Source: Neoceratodus forsteri (lineage: Eukaryota; Chordata; Ceratodontiformes; Ceratodontidae). From it: 64,000 nt of DNA. The DNA lies in assembly GCA_016271365.2 (NCBI GenBank), contig CM028129.1, positions 844,210,001 through 844,274,000 of the forward strand. Reading direction: 5' to 3'. Within the stretch, counting starts at the first letter, position 1. The number at the start of each line of letters is the position of its first letter. Below, piece after piece: positions 45,519 to 56,699 of the stretch. Under the pieces are notes generated by a model. It was not told the origin of the DNA, searched no databases, and saw nothing but the letters and a program-made list of their open reading frames with translations. The position numbers and the translations under genes are program-made.

Positions 45519-45843
45519 AGAAACATAGAAACATAGACTTTGACGGCAGATAAGGACCGCTTGGCCCATCTAGTCTGCCCATTTCCCTACCTACAGGATA
45601 GACCGCAGATCCTAGTTAACCAACAGCCTATTTCTTCCTACCCCCCACAAGTATTGCCTTATGTCTGTCCCATGCATTCTTGAATTCTCCCACAGTTTTA
45701 GACCCCACAACCTCCTCAGGAAGGCTGTTCCATGCATCCACTACCCTGTCTGTGAAATAATACTTCCTCACATTGCCCCTAAACCGCCCCCCTTCTATCT
45801 TTAAATTGTGTCCCCTTGTTCTTGCACGTCTCTTTTCCTGAAA
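45519..45843 (-). mobile_element. CR1 3' tail, antisense, inserted in palindromic element
   Basis: It begins AAACATAGAAACATAGAC (antisense CR1 3' short repeats), then GACGGCAGATAAGGACC and CCCATCTAGTCTGCCC, and ends CTTTTCCTGAAAGGCGG. Copy 1 of the host element lacks it: TTTACCTAAATGC... continues directly to AGCATTTGAAA there. Confidence 0.85.
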
Positions 45844-47100
45844 GGCGGTTTCAAAGCATTTGAAACATGCAAAATCAGCCTTCCAATTTCAAAAAAACTG
45901 CCTTACATGTTTCCTAAAAAGGCTGCCAAATGTGTTAAGTGATGACATCATTGGAGCCAGAGTCAGAGAGCTATATGACTCTATATAATGCTAACTAGTT
46001 CTCTTTTCCCTTTGTATAGAATTGTTTCACCAAAATGGTCAAAACTGTGTGCATTATTTTTATCGATACACATGTTAGACTATGGTTCTGTTCATTTTGT
46101 TTACTTTAACATGCTGAAATTGTGTTTAATCCAACTGACTTTGTCTTTGACAAACAACAGTGCAGTACAAATCTTAAATAACCTGGTGGTCTAGTGGTTA
46201 TGGCAGATCCAGGATGTTACTATGGGGGTGCTGGGATGGTGTACAAACTTGATATTCACGTTTTAGCATTTTATTAAACCTTTATATTTTCTGCTATTAT
46301 TCTTTTCTAGTATGTTTCTGACAGAACCTACAAATGTAATACATAGTTTTGAATGTAAACATTTGTACAATGAATAAATCATAGTTCTTCAACAAGGTGA
46401 AATGCAGCAGCAGCAAGCAAGTAAGTTACAATGGATGGGTGGTGCAGCCACACCCTTCACCACCCCCTAGACTCATCACTTGTTTGTAGCAAAGTTCTTG
46501 TGTAGTCCAATGCCAGAGTTCATATTTTCTCAGAAATCAAAAATATATTTGTCTTCTTTTTCCCCTGGGAAATAATAATAATAATAAGAATCAGCATTTA
46601 TATAATGCTTTTCATACACATTGTATCCCAAAGCGTTTTACAAGCAATGCTAGACTGGTAGTGAAGTGACCGAACATGCAGTGGCAGCCATTTTGCACAT
46701 TAATACCCCCACACACAACCTTGGACAATTGTATTAACTGGTTTTATGGGAAGGGGAATGTTGGCCAGGACAATAGAGTTAGGTAGTGATCATAGTGCTG
46801 ACAGCCCAAAATCTTATATCTCACAGTGATCTGCTCATATTTCTCCCCTTCTGTCTTCCCCTTCCCTGAATATAGCAGTACCTTGCAGGAGTGGCCTTCT
46901 CAGTCCCCCTTTGATATTCATTCTTCACTCCTCTTCCCCCCGCCAAAAACTGGTGAGCTCATCACTCTTCTGCATCATAAGTGCTGGTCATACCAGTCCC
47001 TGGGTTTTTTGACAAATCAAAAATAAACAAATCTTTCCAGTAAGTCAGGCTGATAGCAGCAGGGGACAAGGGGAAAGATGGGCTTTCCTATCCTTAAAAG

Positions 47101-47694
47101 ATCTAGGCTAACTTTTTTACATATTTAATACACTTTATTTAGGTTCAGGGGTGTGCAGAGGTATACAAAGATCAATAAGAATGATATCATACATGTCTTA
47201 AAATCATTTGGTAAGTGCACATAAGGCAAAACCACATTGTCTTGTCATTGAATAAAGACCACAGATCACAATTGCCTCTGCAATGAAGTTAAACATCTAA
47301 AGTAACCTTTATCCCATACTCCCCCACCCTCCACCTACCATCCCTCCCATGCAAGAGTAAAGATAATCAGGAAATCTTACATGCCCAAACCAAGTGGGTT
47401 GCATTAGGTTGCAGGATATAAAGGTACTGTAAAACATAGAGCTCATGAAGCATAACCACAAGAAGGGTCAGGCTTGAGCACAGTCCTACAATAATAAGGG
47501 TAGTAGGGTCTGCAATGGTTCCCAAATTTGCTTATATCCGGCAGACTTGCCAGACATGCTTGCCACCTGAAGTGCAAATAGTATCTCTCTGTGCCATTCC
47601 AAAAAAACAGGCACATCTTGATCCAGCCAATGCCGTAATATAACTTTCTTTGCACATGCTGAGATCAGAGCAATATGGGCCTTTATCTAGGCTA
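47101..47694 (-). mobile_element. L1 3' tail insertion with 10-bp target duplication
   Basis: ATCTAGGCTA is present at 47101-47110 and 47685-47694. Between them is an antisense L1 3' end, 47,111-47,684, with TTTTTTA at its left as the antisense A tail. The minus frame near 47,560-47,655 reads like the L1 ORF2 end (LPLFWNGTERYYLHFRWQA-type residues in 47443-47655: FWNGTERYYLHF). The uninterrupted site is seen in copy 1 near 23,640-23,655 (GATATAGGCTACC). Confidence 0.82.
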
Positions 47695-49694
47695 CCTTTG
47701 ATTAAGCACTATTAAATGAAGGGTGTGAGCATCATTATGCAAGGCATTTAATAGTGCCTTATCATAGGTGGCTTAGATGTTACATGGATAGGGGACCCTA
47801 TTTTTCCACTTGTGCCCTGCTGCTATCAGCCTGGCTTACCAGAAGATCACTTTTATTATTAATATGTAAACATAACATGGGAGACTGTGCTAACTGCATT
47901 CATGATGCTGAAGGGCAGTGAGTTCACCAGTTTTTGGTGTGGGAAGCAGGTGAGAAGAATGAATGCCAGAGAGGGACTGAAGAGGCCATTCCAGCAGGGT
48001 AAAGCTATATTCAGGTTAGGGAAAGAAAGGAAGGGGGACGTTGAGCAGATCATTGTGAGATCTGCAATGTGGGGCTGCCAGCACCATGATCACTACCTGA
48101 CTGTGGATGAGAGCAGCCAGTGACAACAAATATAGAGTGGCAGGGCTGCACCTAAACTGTTACTTGAATTCAGTGTAGGGAGATTACCCTCAGGTGGGGG
48201 GAGGATGTTGACGTTTGTTAGGACAGTATTGAGGGAGCTGTTGATAGCTTATTCAAGATTTGGAAGGGTGGTAGTCAGCCAACTCACACTGTGGAGTAGG
48301 GCACAGAAAAGTACTGCAGAAGAATTGCTGGAAACTGTCCTGTGGGGTTCTGCAGATCACAGATAAAGGAGTGGACCAACAATAGAAGTCGGGTGGATAC
48401 GCTCAAGGCATTAGTATGCCTCTGCTGCTAATAATATTCTTATCCATAGTAAGTGCAGTCTTTATGAGGGCATGAACAGCAGTTTTTCTGGTGTGTCCCG
48501 ATGCTTATTGCTTGACCCTCCAGGGAGACCTAGTTGTTGGTTAATGAGGCGGGCAAAAAACACAACGGGGGATTGTACATACTGCCTTCACTGTGCAGAA
48601 GAGTTGTGATCCACTCAATATTTACCGTGGGAGTAGAGATCAAACATTGAGAAAGTGGACTGGAGAGTGTATTGGGAGGCGTTTTTTAACAGTGCCAACT
48701 GATGAAGCGTATCGGTATAGGTGTGCACAACTCTCTGAGGTACAAGATTGCAATCTGAGGTGTGATAATTCTCTTCGTGAGACTGCAAGCTCATATGCAG
48801 CCCCAGGCAGTACTAAGGACAGAGTATGGATGGTAGGGTGTTCAACAGAAGGCAGGCAAGGTGCAGGAGGTTCATGTGGAAAAAGATTACAAGAGAAACT
48901 TATTTGTGATTACTAAGAAAGCATGAGCTTTGGAATTGGACCAGACCAATACTTCACTACAAAATTCAGGGCATCACATAACCACTAGATCATCAGATAT
49001 TTGAAGTGTTGTACTGTACTGCGGTTTGCCAAAGCGAAAGTCAGCTGGATTACAAAACATTTTCAGCAAGTTAAAGTAAACAAAATGAACAAAACCACAG
49101 CCTAACGTGTACTGATCAAAATAATCCATGTGTTAACACATGGTGTTGATCATTCTGGTGAAACAATTCAAAACAAAGGGGGAAAGAAGAACTAGTTAGC
49201 ACTATAGGGAGTCATGTGGGTCTCTGCCTCTGGCTCCAATGATGTCATCGTGACTCATCACTTAACATGCTTGGCAGACATTTTAGAGAGCAAGCAAGGC
49301 TGTTTTTTGATGTTTATATTTTTCAGAATCTATGAAATTGCATTTATGTTATTTACATAAATGCAGTTTTATCATAAATGTACAAAGCAGCCTTTACTTT
49401 ACCTAGCATAAAACCAGATTTGGGAGTTTGCAGTTTTAAAAAAATGCTTGTTGAGGTACCCTTTAAAAAAAAAAAAGATTATTACAGTGCACAATGGAAA
49501 GTAATGATAGAAATTATAAAACAGAAAAACATGAAGAGCTGCTTGTGTATGGTGGTAAAGGGACCTTACATTTTTTGTTATGGAATCAACAATAATATTA
49601 TAATAGAAAATGGATAAATTGCTTTAAAAATATATATTTTTTGAAGCAGAGCAGGATAATGCCTGGGTCATTACATCACTGAACCTGGTAAAGA

Positions 49695-49697
49695 GTG

Positions 49698-49746
<49 letters not shown>
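49695..49746. repeat. (GT)n microsatellite
   Basis: About 24 GT units followed by GGGGGG. Confidence 0.95.
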
Positions 49747-49754
49747 GGGGGGTT

Positions 49755-50660
49755 CGTCCTTTGGAAGTTACAAAAATCACTGATGCTATTAAATCTCTGA
49801 AGCAAAAGAAAGCCCCATGTCCAGACAGTACACCTGATGAAATATAAAAAATATTGTAAAGCCTAGAAGACTCTTGGAGTACCAGTCTTACTAATTGTTT
49901 TAATATGTGCATTAATGAAAGACACATTCCGAATTCCTGGAAAGGCATGGAAACAGCCCCAATATACAAAAAGGTGGACAGATCAGATCCCAGTATGTCT
50001 AGGCCCATAAACCTCTTGGATATCTTGTTAAAATATGCTAGAAAGCAATATTGGTGAGGCTAATGTTACAAATAGAAAATCTAGGTGGTCTTTCTCAATT
50101 TAAGTCTGGGTTTAGAGTGGGAAAGTAGTACTATAGGTATTTGCTTTGTACTATATTACCTTGTAGAGAAATATATTGTTGTGAGATTTCAGAAATTGTT
50201 TACAGCTTTTGTAGATTACAGCTCTGTGTTTGATTTAATATCATGAAATCTCCCGTGGGAAATCATGCATGACTTGGGACGTGAACCTGCATTAATAAAT
50301 ATCATAAGAGATCTATATTCAGGAGCTTGGGCCTGGGTTCAAGTGGGGGCCAGGGGGAAGTTCTCTTGAACCTTCCCAAATAATTAGGAGGTTAGACAGG
50401 GCTGTGTCCTGGCCCCTACATTATTTTGCATTAATCTTAATAAATTACTTGTAAACCTAGAAGCACTGCCCTCTGACTCTCCTAAAATCGGGTCACAGTT
50501 TTGCCCAGTGCTGGCATACACTAATGATCTGGTGCTTTTCTTATTATCATGTAGTGGGTTACCCAAAATAATTTAATGTTCTTTATATTATTTTGGAAAA
50601 TCTAAAATTGAAAATGAATCCCAATAAAAGCTAAATTATGGTTTTTGGCTTCAGCAAAAC
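49755..50660 (+). mobile_element. LINE RT remnant, sense
   Basis: The plus strand reads ITDAIKSLKQKKAPCPDS (KAPGPD-type entry), ERHIPNSWKGMETAPIYKK, RPINLLDI, AFVDYSSVFD (motif A), VRQGCVLAPTLFCINLNKLL (motif B) and AYTNDLVLFLL (motif C, normally YADD, here Thr-Asn-Asp). KAP-PD spacing and the NKLL-type motif B suggest the same broad LINE group as 9.24-17.94 kb. Several stops are present. It ends abruptly at about 50,660 against a CR1 ORF1. Confidence 0.75.
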
Positions 50661-50689
50661 ATCTTATAAAGGGGAGATCTTCTGCAGAT

Positions 50690-52270
50690 TTTGGTGCTGC
50701 CCTATCTGCATGCCCCTCTCAGGGCCAAGAGGAGGAGGTCTCTAGACTTTGGGCTGAGTTGTTTAGGATTTAGGGGACCTCTTTCCCCACCCAAGGGCCA
50801 CTATCTTCACCACTGATGCCTCAGAAGGTGCCTAGAAGGAGGGCCGATGACTGTAGTGGGCTCTGGGGGGTGGGATGGGAGAAGAACACATTCTCAACCA
50901 CTGCCACTACAGAACTCTTCATCACCCTGGTAGGATGGGATTGCCAAAATGAGGCACCTGTGGTGGTGGCAAGTGAGGATGTGGGAGTCCTTTACAGTGG
51001 ATGCTTCAAGGTAGGAAGAACAGGACTTCAGCAGAAGAGGAAGCAACTTCTGTTAGGGGACTCAATCGGTAGGTAGTTTTGGGAACTCCAAGAGAGGGAA
51101 CGGAGTGGATGAGGCACCTAACTGATGCCTTAGCATGCTTAGCATGGAGGGATGCAGAGCAGATCCTTAAGATTGCTAGGCTGGCAGTGCAGGAGGGGGA
51201 GCTGGATGTCATTGTCCATCTGGGGGATAATGACGTGGCAGGGGATGCAGCCTGGGTAGTGCTGGATAGGTTTAGGGCACTGGGGAGGACCTGAAGCAGG
51301 TAGCACACATGGTAACCTTCACTGAGGCACTACCTGTGCAAGGTTGTGGGAGGAGAGGGAACACCGCATCATCTTTTACGACTGGTTGAATGGTGCAGGG
51401 AGGAGCTGTTTGGCTACATCAGGGACTGGGGTCCTACCTTTAGGGATAAAGGCTGTACAAATACGATTGCCTCCACTTATCCAGGAGGGGAGCAGCAGTT
51501 CTGGATGGAAGGTTTAAATGATACTTAAATGGGCATTTAAACTAACCGGGGGGGGTAGTAGAAACAAGGGAGGAAGTGAATGCCCCAACCCCCCGATAAT
51601 GGAGCAGCAGTAAAGAAAAGTCCAGAGGAAATACATTCCTCAGGGGTAGTGGTAAATAGAGGCAAGGGGGAGGGACATGAGGATTGGGAGGTAGAACTAT
51701 GACTGAGAAAAATACTAGGGAGGGTGGGAAGAGGGAGGAAATAAAGGAGAAGGACAGTACCAGTGGAAAAATAAGGGTGAAGGATGGACTCCTCAAGGGA
51801 GGGTACAGTAGGAGTAGGGAAGGACAAAAGGAGTGGGCAGCCATGTACCCCAATGTAAGGAGCCAAGGAAACAATATTCCTGACCTTGAGGCTGCCATTG
51901 TGCACCAACAACCACAGCTGAAAAGTGATCATACCAGGGTACAGCATGCTTCTCTAAGAGCAGGGCATGGATGAAAGGGGGATTTGTTTTTTAGAGGGAG
52001 GTATAAATGCCATGGAAATACAATGACACAGTGGGGGAAAGGAAGGTCTGGGGATCTTTGTGTTGGCTTAGAGACAGAATCCGGGCCTTTTATATGCATG
52101 GGGTGGTGTACAGGCCACCAACACAGTAGGAGGAATTAGACAGTGTTTTGAGGAGGCCATATTCAGAATGACAAGCAAGGGGGAATTACTAATTATGGAT
52201 GACTTTAATCTGCCAGCTGTGGACTGGAACATCCTGGCTACAGCTACAACTAGGAGCAAGGTCATCCTAG
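50690..52270 (+). mobile_element. CR1 5' part: ORF1 esterase and endonuclease start, sense
   Basis: CR1 ORF1 with an SGNH/GDSL-esterase-like domain in broken frames: LLLGDSIGR (block I, frame 50816-51076), DVIVHLGDNDVAG (GxND block, frame 51079-51294), and DCLHLSRRG (block V, normally DGxHLS) near 51,460-51,500 in another frame. The NGHLN end follows at 51,530. The endonuclease begins downstream with IMDDFNLPAVDWNI near 52,200 and is cut at about 52,270 by an antisense CR1. It resumes at 55,495. Confidence 0.75.
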
Positions 52271-55200
52271 ACATAGAAACATAGAAACATAGAAGTTGAC
52301 GGCAGATAAGGACTGCTAGGCCCATCCAGTCTGCCCATTTTTTCTACATTATGAATGTGCCATAGGCCTTTACTCTGTCAATGGCCTATCTATTCATACT
52401 CATCTGTAGTGCTCCCCTTATGCCTATCCCATGCCTGTTTGAAGCCCTGCACTGTACTCATATCCACCACTTCCTGAGATAGGCCGTTCATGCAACCACC
52501 ACCCTTTCTGTGAAAAAGAACTTCCTCACATTACCCCTTAATCGGCCTCACTCTAATCTCATGCTGTGTCCTCTTGTCCACCTATTTTTTCTTATATTGA
52601 AACATGTTAGACTCTTTCACCTTGTTAATGCCCTTAAGATGTTTGAATGTTTTGATCATATCACCTCTCTCCCTCCTTTGCTCTAGGGTATACATATTGA
52701 GCTCCATTAATCTGTCCTCATATGTTTTCTGATGTAGTCCCTGCACCATTTTGATTGCCCTTCTCTGGACTGCCTCCATTTTGTTAATGTCCTTGTGCAG
52801 ATGTGGCCTCCAGCACTGCATGCAGTACTGCAGATGGGGCCTAACCAGTGTCTTGTAAAGAGGGATTATTACCTCCCTCTTACAACTTGTGATACACCTC
52901 TACTGATACACTCCAACATCCCTCTAGCCTCTACCTACTGCTTTAGTGGTCTGCTTGGATGATTTCAGGTCATCTGTGATGATGATGCCCAAGTCTGTTT
53001 CTTCCCTTGTGATTGCCAGTAACTCCCCTCCCAACCTATAGGTAGCTTCAGGGTTTCTCTTCCCTATGTTCATGATCTTGCACTTCTTTGCATTAAACCC
53101 CCGTTGCCACGCTTCCGACCATTTTGCCAGTTTTTCCAAATCTCTTCTCATTCTGCCTACCTCATCTGGATCATCTACTCTGTTGCAGATCTTGGTGTCA
53201 TCTGCAAACAGACAAACCTTACCCTCCAGTCCATCTGCAGTGTCACTGATGAAGATATTGAAGAGGATTGGCACCAGGACTGATCCCTGAGGTACCCCAC
53301 TTGTGACTTGCATCTCTTCTGACTGTATACCGTTTACCACCACTCTCTATTTTCTGCCCTCCAGCCGGTTTGCCACCCAGTTGACCAACCTCTGACCCAC
53401 CCCGAGCCTACCCAGCTTATTAATCAATCTTCTATGTGGAATAGTAAATCCATGCTGTCTTGGATCCTGTGCTCCTATGGATTCCAGGTGTTGCACTATC
53501 CTTTCCTTAAGGAGTGCCTCCATAATCTTGCCCACTACTGAGGTAAGACTGATGGTCTGTAGTTCCTTGCCTCCTCCCTGCTGCCAGTCTTATGGAGCGG
53601 GATCACATGAGCCCTTCTCCAGTCTTCTGGGACCTCTCCTGTGCTCAGAGACTCACTAAACAGTTCTGCTAATGGCTGTGCTAGTTCCACCCTTAGTTCT
53701 TTTAGTACCCTGGGATGTATGCCATCAGGTCCCATTGCCTTGTCCACCCTGAGTTTAGTGAGCTATTGTAGGACTCTTTCTTTTATAAAGAGACTTGGGC
53801 ACACCTCCCTCTCCCCTGTGTCCATGGTGCTGAGTTGTGGACCCTGCCCTACCTTCTCCTCAGAAAATACTGAACAGAAGTATCTATTTAGGATAGATGA
53901 TTTTCCTTGGTCCTCCTCCACACACTCTTCCCCTTTGATCTTAGCAATACCCCCTCTGCACTTTCTCCTTTCACTAATGTATCTTCAGAAAGTCTTGTCC
54001 CCTTCTTCTACTGTTCATGCTAGTGTTTCCTCGGTTTGGGCCTTTGCCTGCCTTACTGTATTCCCTGCTTCAGGAAGTTTGGTATGCCTCCCTATCTTTG
54101 TCCCACTGTGTTCCCTTATATTTCCTGAAGGCCAATCTTTTTGCTCTGATCTTTTCTGCTACTGTTTTTGAGAACCAAAGTAGCTTCCTCCTTCTTTTGC
54201 TCTTGCTTTTCTTCCTAACACAATGAGATGTTGCTTCAAGTATTGCATCCTTAATGCTTGCCCACTTTGCCTGTACCCCCTCACCTTTATTTCATCTTGC
54301 CAGGGCTAGCTTAAGTCTGTTGGCTATCTTATCAAAGTCAGCTCCTCTGAAGTCCCATATTTTTGCCTTGGAATGGGATGATTTAGTTCTAGTGGCCAAA
54401 TTGAACCATACCATGTAATAGTCTCTGGCCCCCAGTTGACCTTCTACCAGGAGATCTGTGATCCTTTCCCTGTTAGTCAGTACTAGATCCAGGATAGCCC
54501 TGTCTCTTGTGGGTTGTTGCACCAATTGTTTGAGGCCCTCCCCTTGCAGGGAATCCACTATGTGTGTTTAGTACTGGCAGATGTTCCTTCTAGTATTGAC
54601 CAATCTGTATCTGGCATGTTGAAGTCTTCCATTAGCAGGACCTCCCCTTTAGCTGTCATGTTTTGTATATCTTCTAACAGTAATGTGTCTATGTCCTCCC
54701 CCTGGTCTGGAGGCTGTAGACAACCCCAGTTTGTATGGTTGTCCCATTTCATGTTTCCAGGGTGACACACAGTTCTTCTGGCTCCTTATGTATATTCTGA
54801 ATTTATCTTGCTTTGATATTTTCATTGACATAAAGGGCCACTCCATCCCCCTTTTTGCACCTCAGTATCTTCTGAACAGTACATAGCCGGGTACTGAAAT
54901 CTCCCAAGTGTGGTTACTGGTGAACCATGTCTCGCTAATGGCTACTATGTCCAGTTTAGCCTCTGTCATTGTTGCCTCCGGGTCTGGGATCTTGTCTCCC
55001 AGACTACAGAGATTTGTGTACATGATTTTCCATTGGCCAGATTTTGGTGCGTTAGTTCTTGGACGAGATCTCGCTTTTCCCCTGCATGTTATATGGGGAT
55101 CCGGACCTTTTTCCTTACCTGGTGATGCAAATGAACTACAAACATGCTGAACTCCTGTTTCATCACTAGCTGAGGGTGGAGGGGTGTTCTTCCCATTCGA

Positions 55201-55494
55201 TGTCTCGGGTGCTACACCCCTCTCCCCATTTGCTAGTTTAAATATTCTGCAAAGACATCAAACTTCTGCCCCAATGTATTGACTCCCTCCTTCATCAGAT
55301 ACAGTCCATCGAATTTAAAGAACTTTCGCTCCCAAAACTGTTGCCAGTTACCTACAAATTTGTGTCCTTTTTCCTGGCACCAGCCCTTCCAGCCCTTGAG
55401 CCACATGTTTAGCTCCCCTGTCTCCCCATCTCTGACCTTCCATCCATCTGTCCCCCCCTCCCAGCCTGGCAGGACTCCCTGCAAGGGGCATTTT
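52271..55494 (-). mobile_element. Nearly full-length CR1, antisense, nested in another CR1
   Basis: Minus-strand order from 55,494 down: ORF1 end with KFDGLYLMKEGVNTLG (esterase block V with Tyr for the catalytic His), endonuclease start (SETW-type motif near 54,930), MEDFNMPDTDWSIL (54558-54770), LDLVLTNRERITDLLVEG (54292-54558), linker EGDKTF near 53,990, KAMGPDGIHPRVLKEL and RNYRP (53535-53747), GVPQGSVLVPILFNIFISD and LFADDTKIC (52924-53343, motif C intact), then NKMEAVQRRAIKMVQGL (52582-52821). The 3' end is at 52,271 with ACATAGAAACATAGAAACATAGAA-type repeats. Frameshifts are scattered; inactive. Confidence 0.88.
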
Positions 55495-55830
55495 TCAGGA
55501 AGCTGGTTATAGATCCCATTAGAGACAGGGCAGTGCTGGATCAGGTACTTAAACACAGAGACAGTATTTCAGACATGACAGCAGATAGCTCCCTGAGAAC
55601 AAATGATTATTGTACAGTGTGGTTTGGTATATGGATTGGGCAGGAAAAAAGAAACACACTAGGACAAGGGTTCTGGACTTCAGGAGAGCAGATTTTAAAG
55701 GAGCTGGAGACTGCCTTAGGAAATACCTTAAAGGGAGGGCTAGCCGGGGAGTGGGGGCACAATGGAATGGAATAAAGAACAGAATAATCAGGGCTGCTGG
55801 AAATTAGCAGGCATGATTTTTGCATAATTT
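55495..55830 (+). mobile_element. Continuation of the interrupted sense CR1 endonuclease
   Basis: The plus strand resumes with KLVIDPIRDRAVLDQVLKHR, DSSLRTNDYCTVWFGIWIG (the SDH-type block with Asn-Asp-Tyr) and a linker to RSWRLP-like residues. It follows directly from TTRSK at 52,262 once the antisense CR1 is removed. It ends near 55,830 without RT. Confidence 0.78.
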
Positions 55831-56330
55831 CCATAATTTATTAGTCCCTAGTGACCTCACCACAATATTACTGGCTCCCAGTAAGTTCAGCACATTAAAA
55901 ATATTCTTGTGACCTTTTTAGCAAGCTTCTTTTTGCTTTCACTTTTCTCTGCATCGTTTGGGAGTTCTGCAGTGTCTGCACTTGCTAGTAAGGATACTCT
56001 GCCCCATAGTGTCAGGAAATGACATCACTAACAGGCCAGAAGTCCTCTAATCTCCAATCATGGTTTGAGGGCAAAAAAAGTACAATTCGTACCATTTGCC
56101 AGCATGACTTTCCCACTCAGGTCCACCTTAGCTTTTTAAATACAGTGGGTTTTGGGGGGGGCAACATAATAAGCTGGCATCATTGCTGTAAATTACTGAG
56201 TTCCTGGAGTGTGTCTGAGGAGGCTGAGCAGCTGACGATGAGCCAACATTCACTTTCATTTTGGCTGGATTTTACAGTTCTATGTAAGGCAGAAGAAGGA
56301 AGAACCTAGGTTTGTTGCTGTTTGCAACTA
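55831..56330. other. Unassigned sequence
   Basis: No domain or element terminus was recognised. Confidence 0.4.
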
Positions 56331-56580
56331 GGTATGGGCTTTACCAGGAAATGGAGAATGGCTGTAAATTCACTGCTTGACCTGCTATCTTTTGCCTTGC
56401 CATCTGCTTGTCCTGGCTGCTTGCCCTGCCATATGCTTGTCCTGCCTGCTTTTTGCTTTCTGGTGCTCTGCCTCCCTGCTTACTTCCTTCTGCTGCCTTG
56501 CTCTGCCTGCTTCCTGCCATCTGCTGCCAGAGTGGAGTAAGAGGAGGATGACTGAATGACTTCCTGCTTTTCTGGCTACC
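56331..56580. repeat. Pyrimidine-rich low-complexity tract
   Basis: Repeats of CTGCTTG(T/C)CCTG and TGCCTGCTT words (for example GCTTGTCCTGGCTGCTTGCC near 56,408) give Cys/Leu-rich chance frames. Confidence 0.7.
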
Positions 56581-56699
56581 TGCCTGAGTCTGATGAGTCT
56601 GCTTTGCTGGCTAGTTAAATCCATTGTTGTGGAAGGGAAGGTGAAGGAGGATGGAGCAAGAGGGGGCAGAGGTAGGGCAAGAGCTGGCCTGGTTAATTA

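Larger units (their letters stand above)
45402..49464. mobile_element. Giant palindromic T2/Kolobok-like element, copy 2
   Basis: A second copy of the 22261-25441 element. Ends AAAGGATACCTAAACAA and (reverse complement) AAAGGGTACCTCAACAA are flanked by TTAA on both sides (45400-45403 and 49463-49466). It is collinear with copy 1 throughout, but longer by two insertions: a CR1 tail at 45,519-45,843 and an L1 tail at 47,111-47,684. It carries the tRNA-Glu-like motif at 46182-46200 and its inverse at 48979-48996. Left and right middle segments are unlike each other in both copies, so that asymmetry predates the copies' divergence. Confidence 0.83.

Noticed and set aside
51537..51947. 136-codon minus frame, Ser/Pro/Leu-rich
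   Set aside because: Antisense shadow of the purine-rich CR1 ORF1-ORF2 linker.
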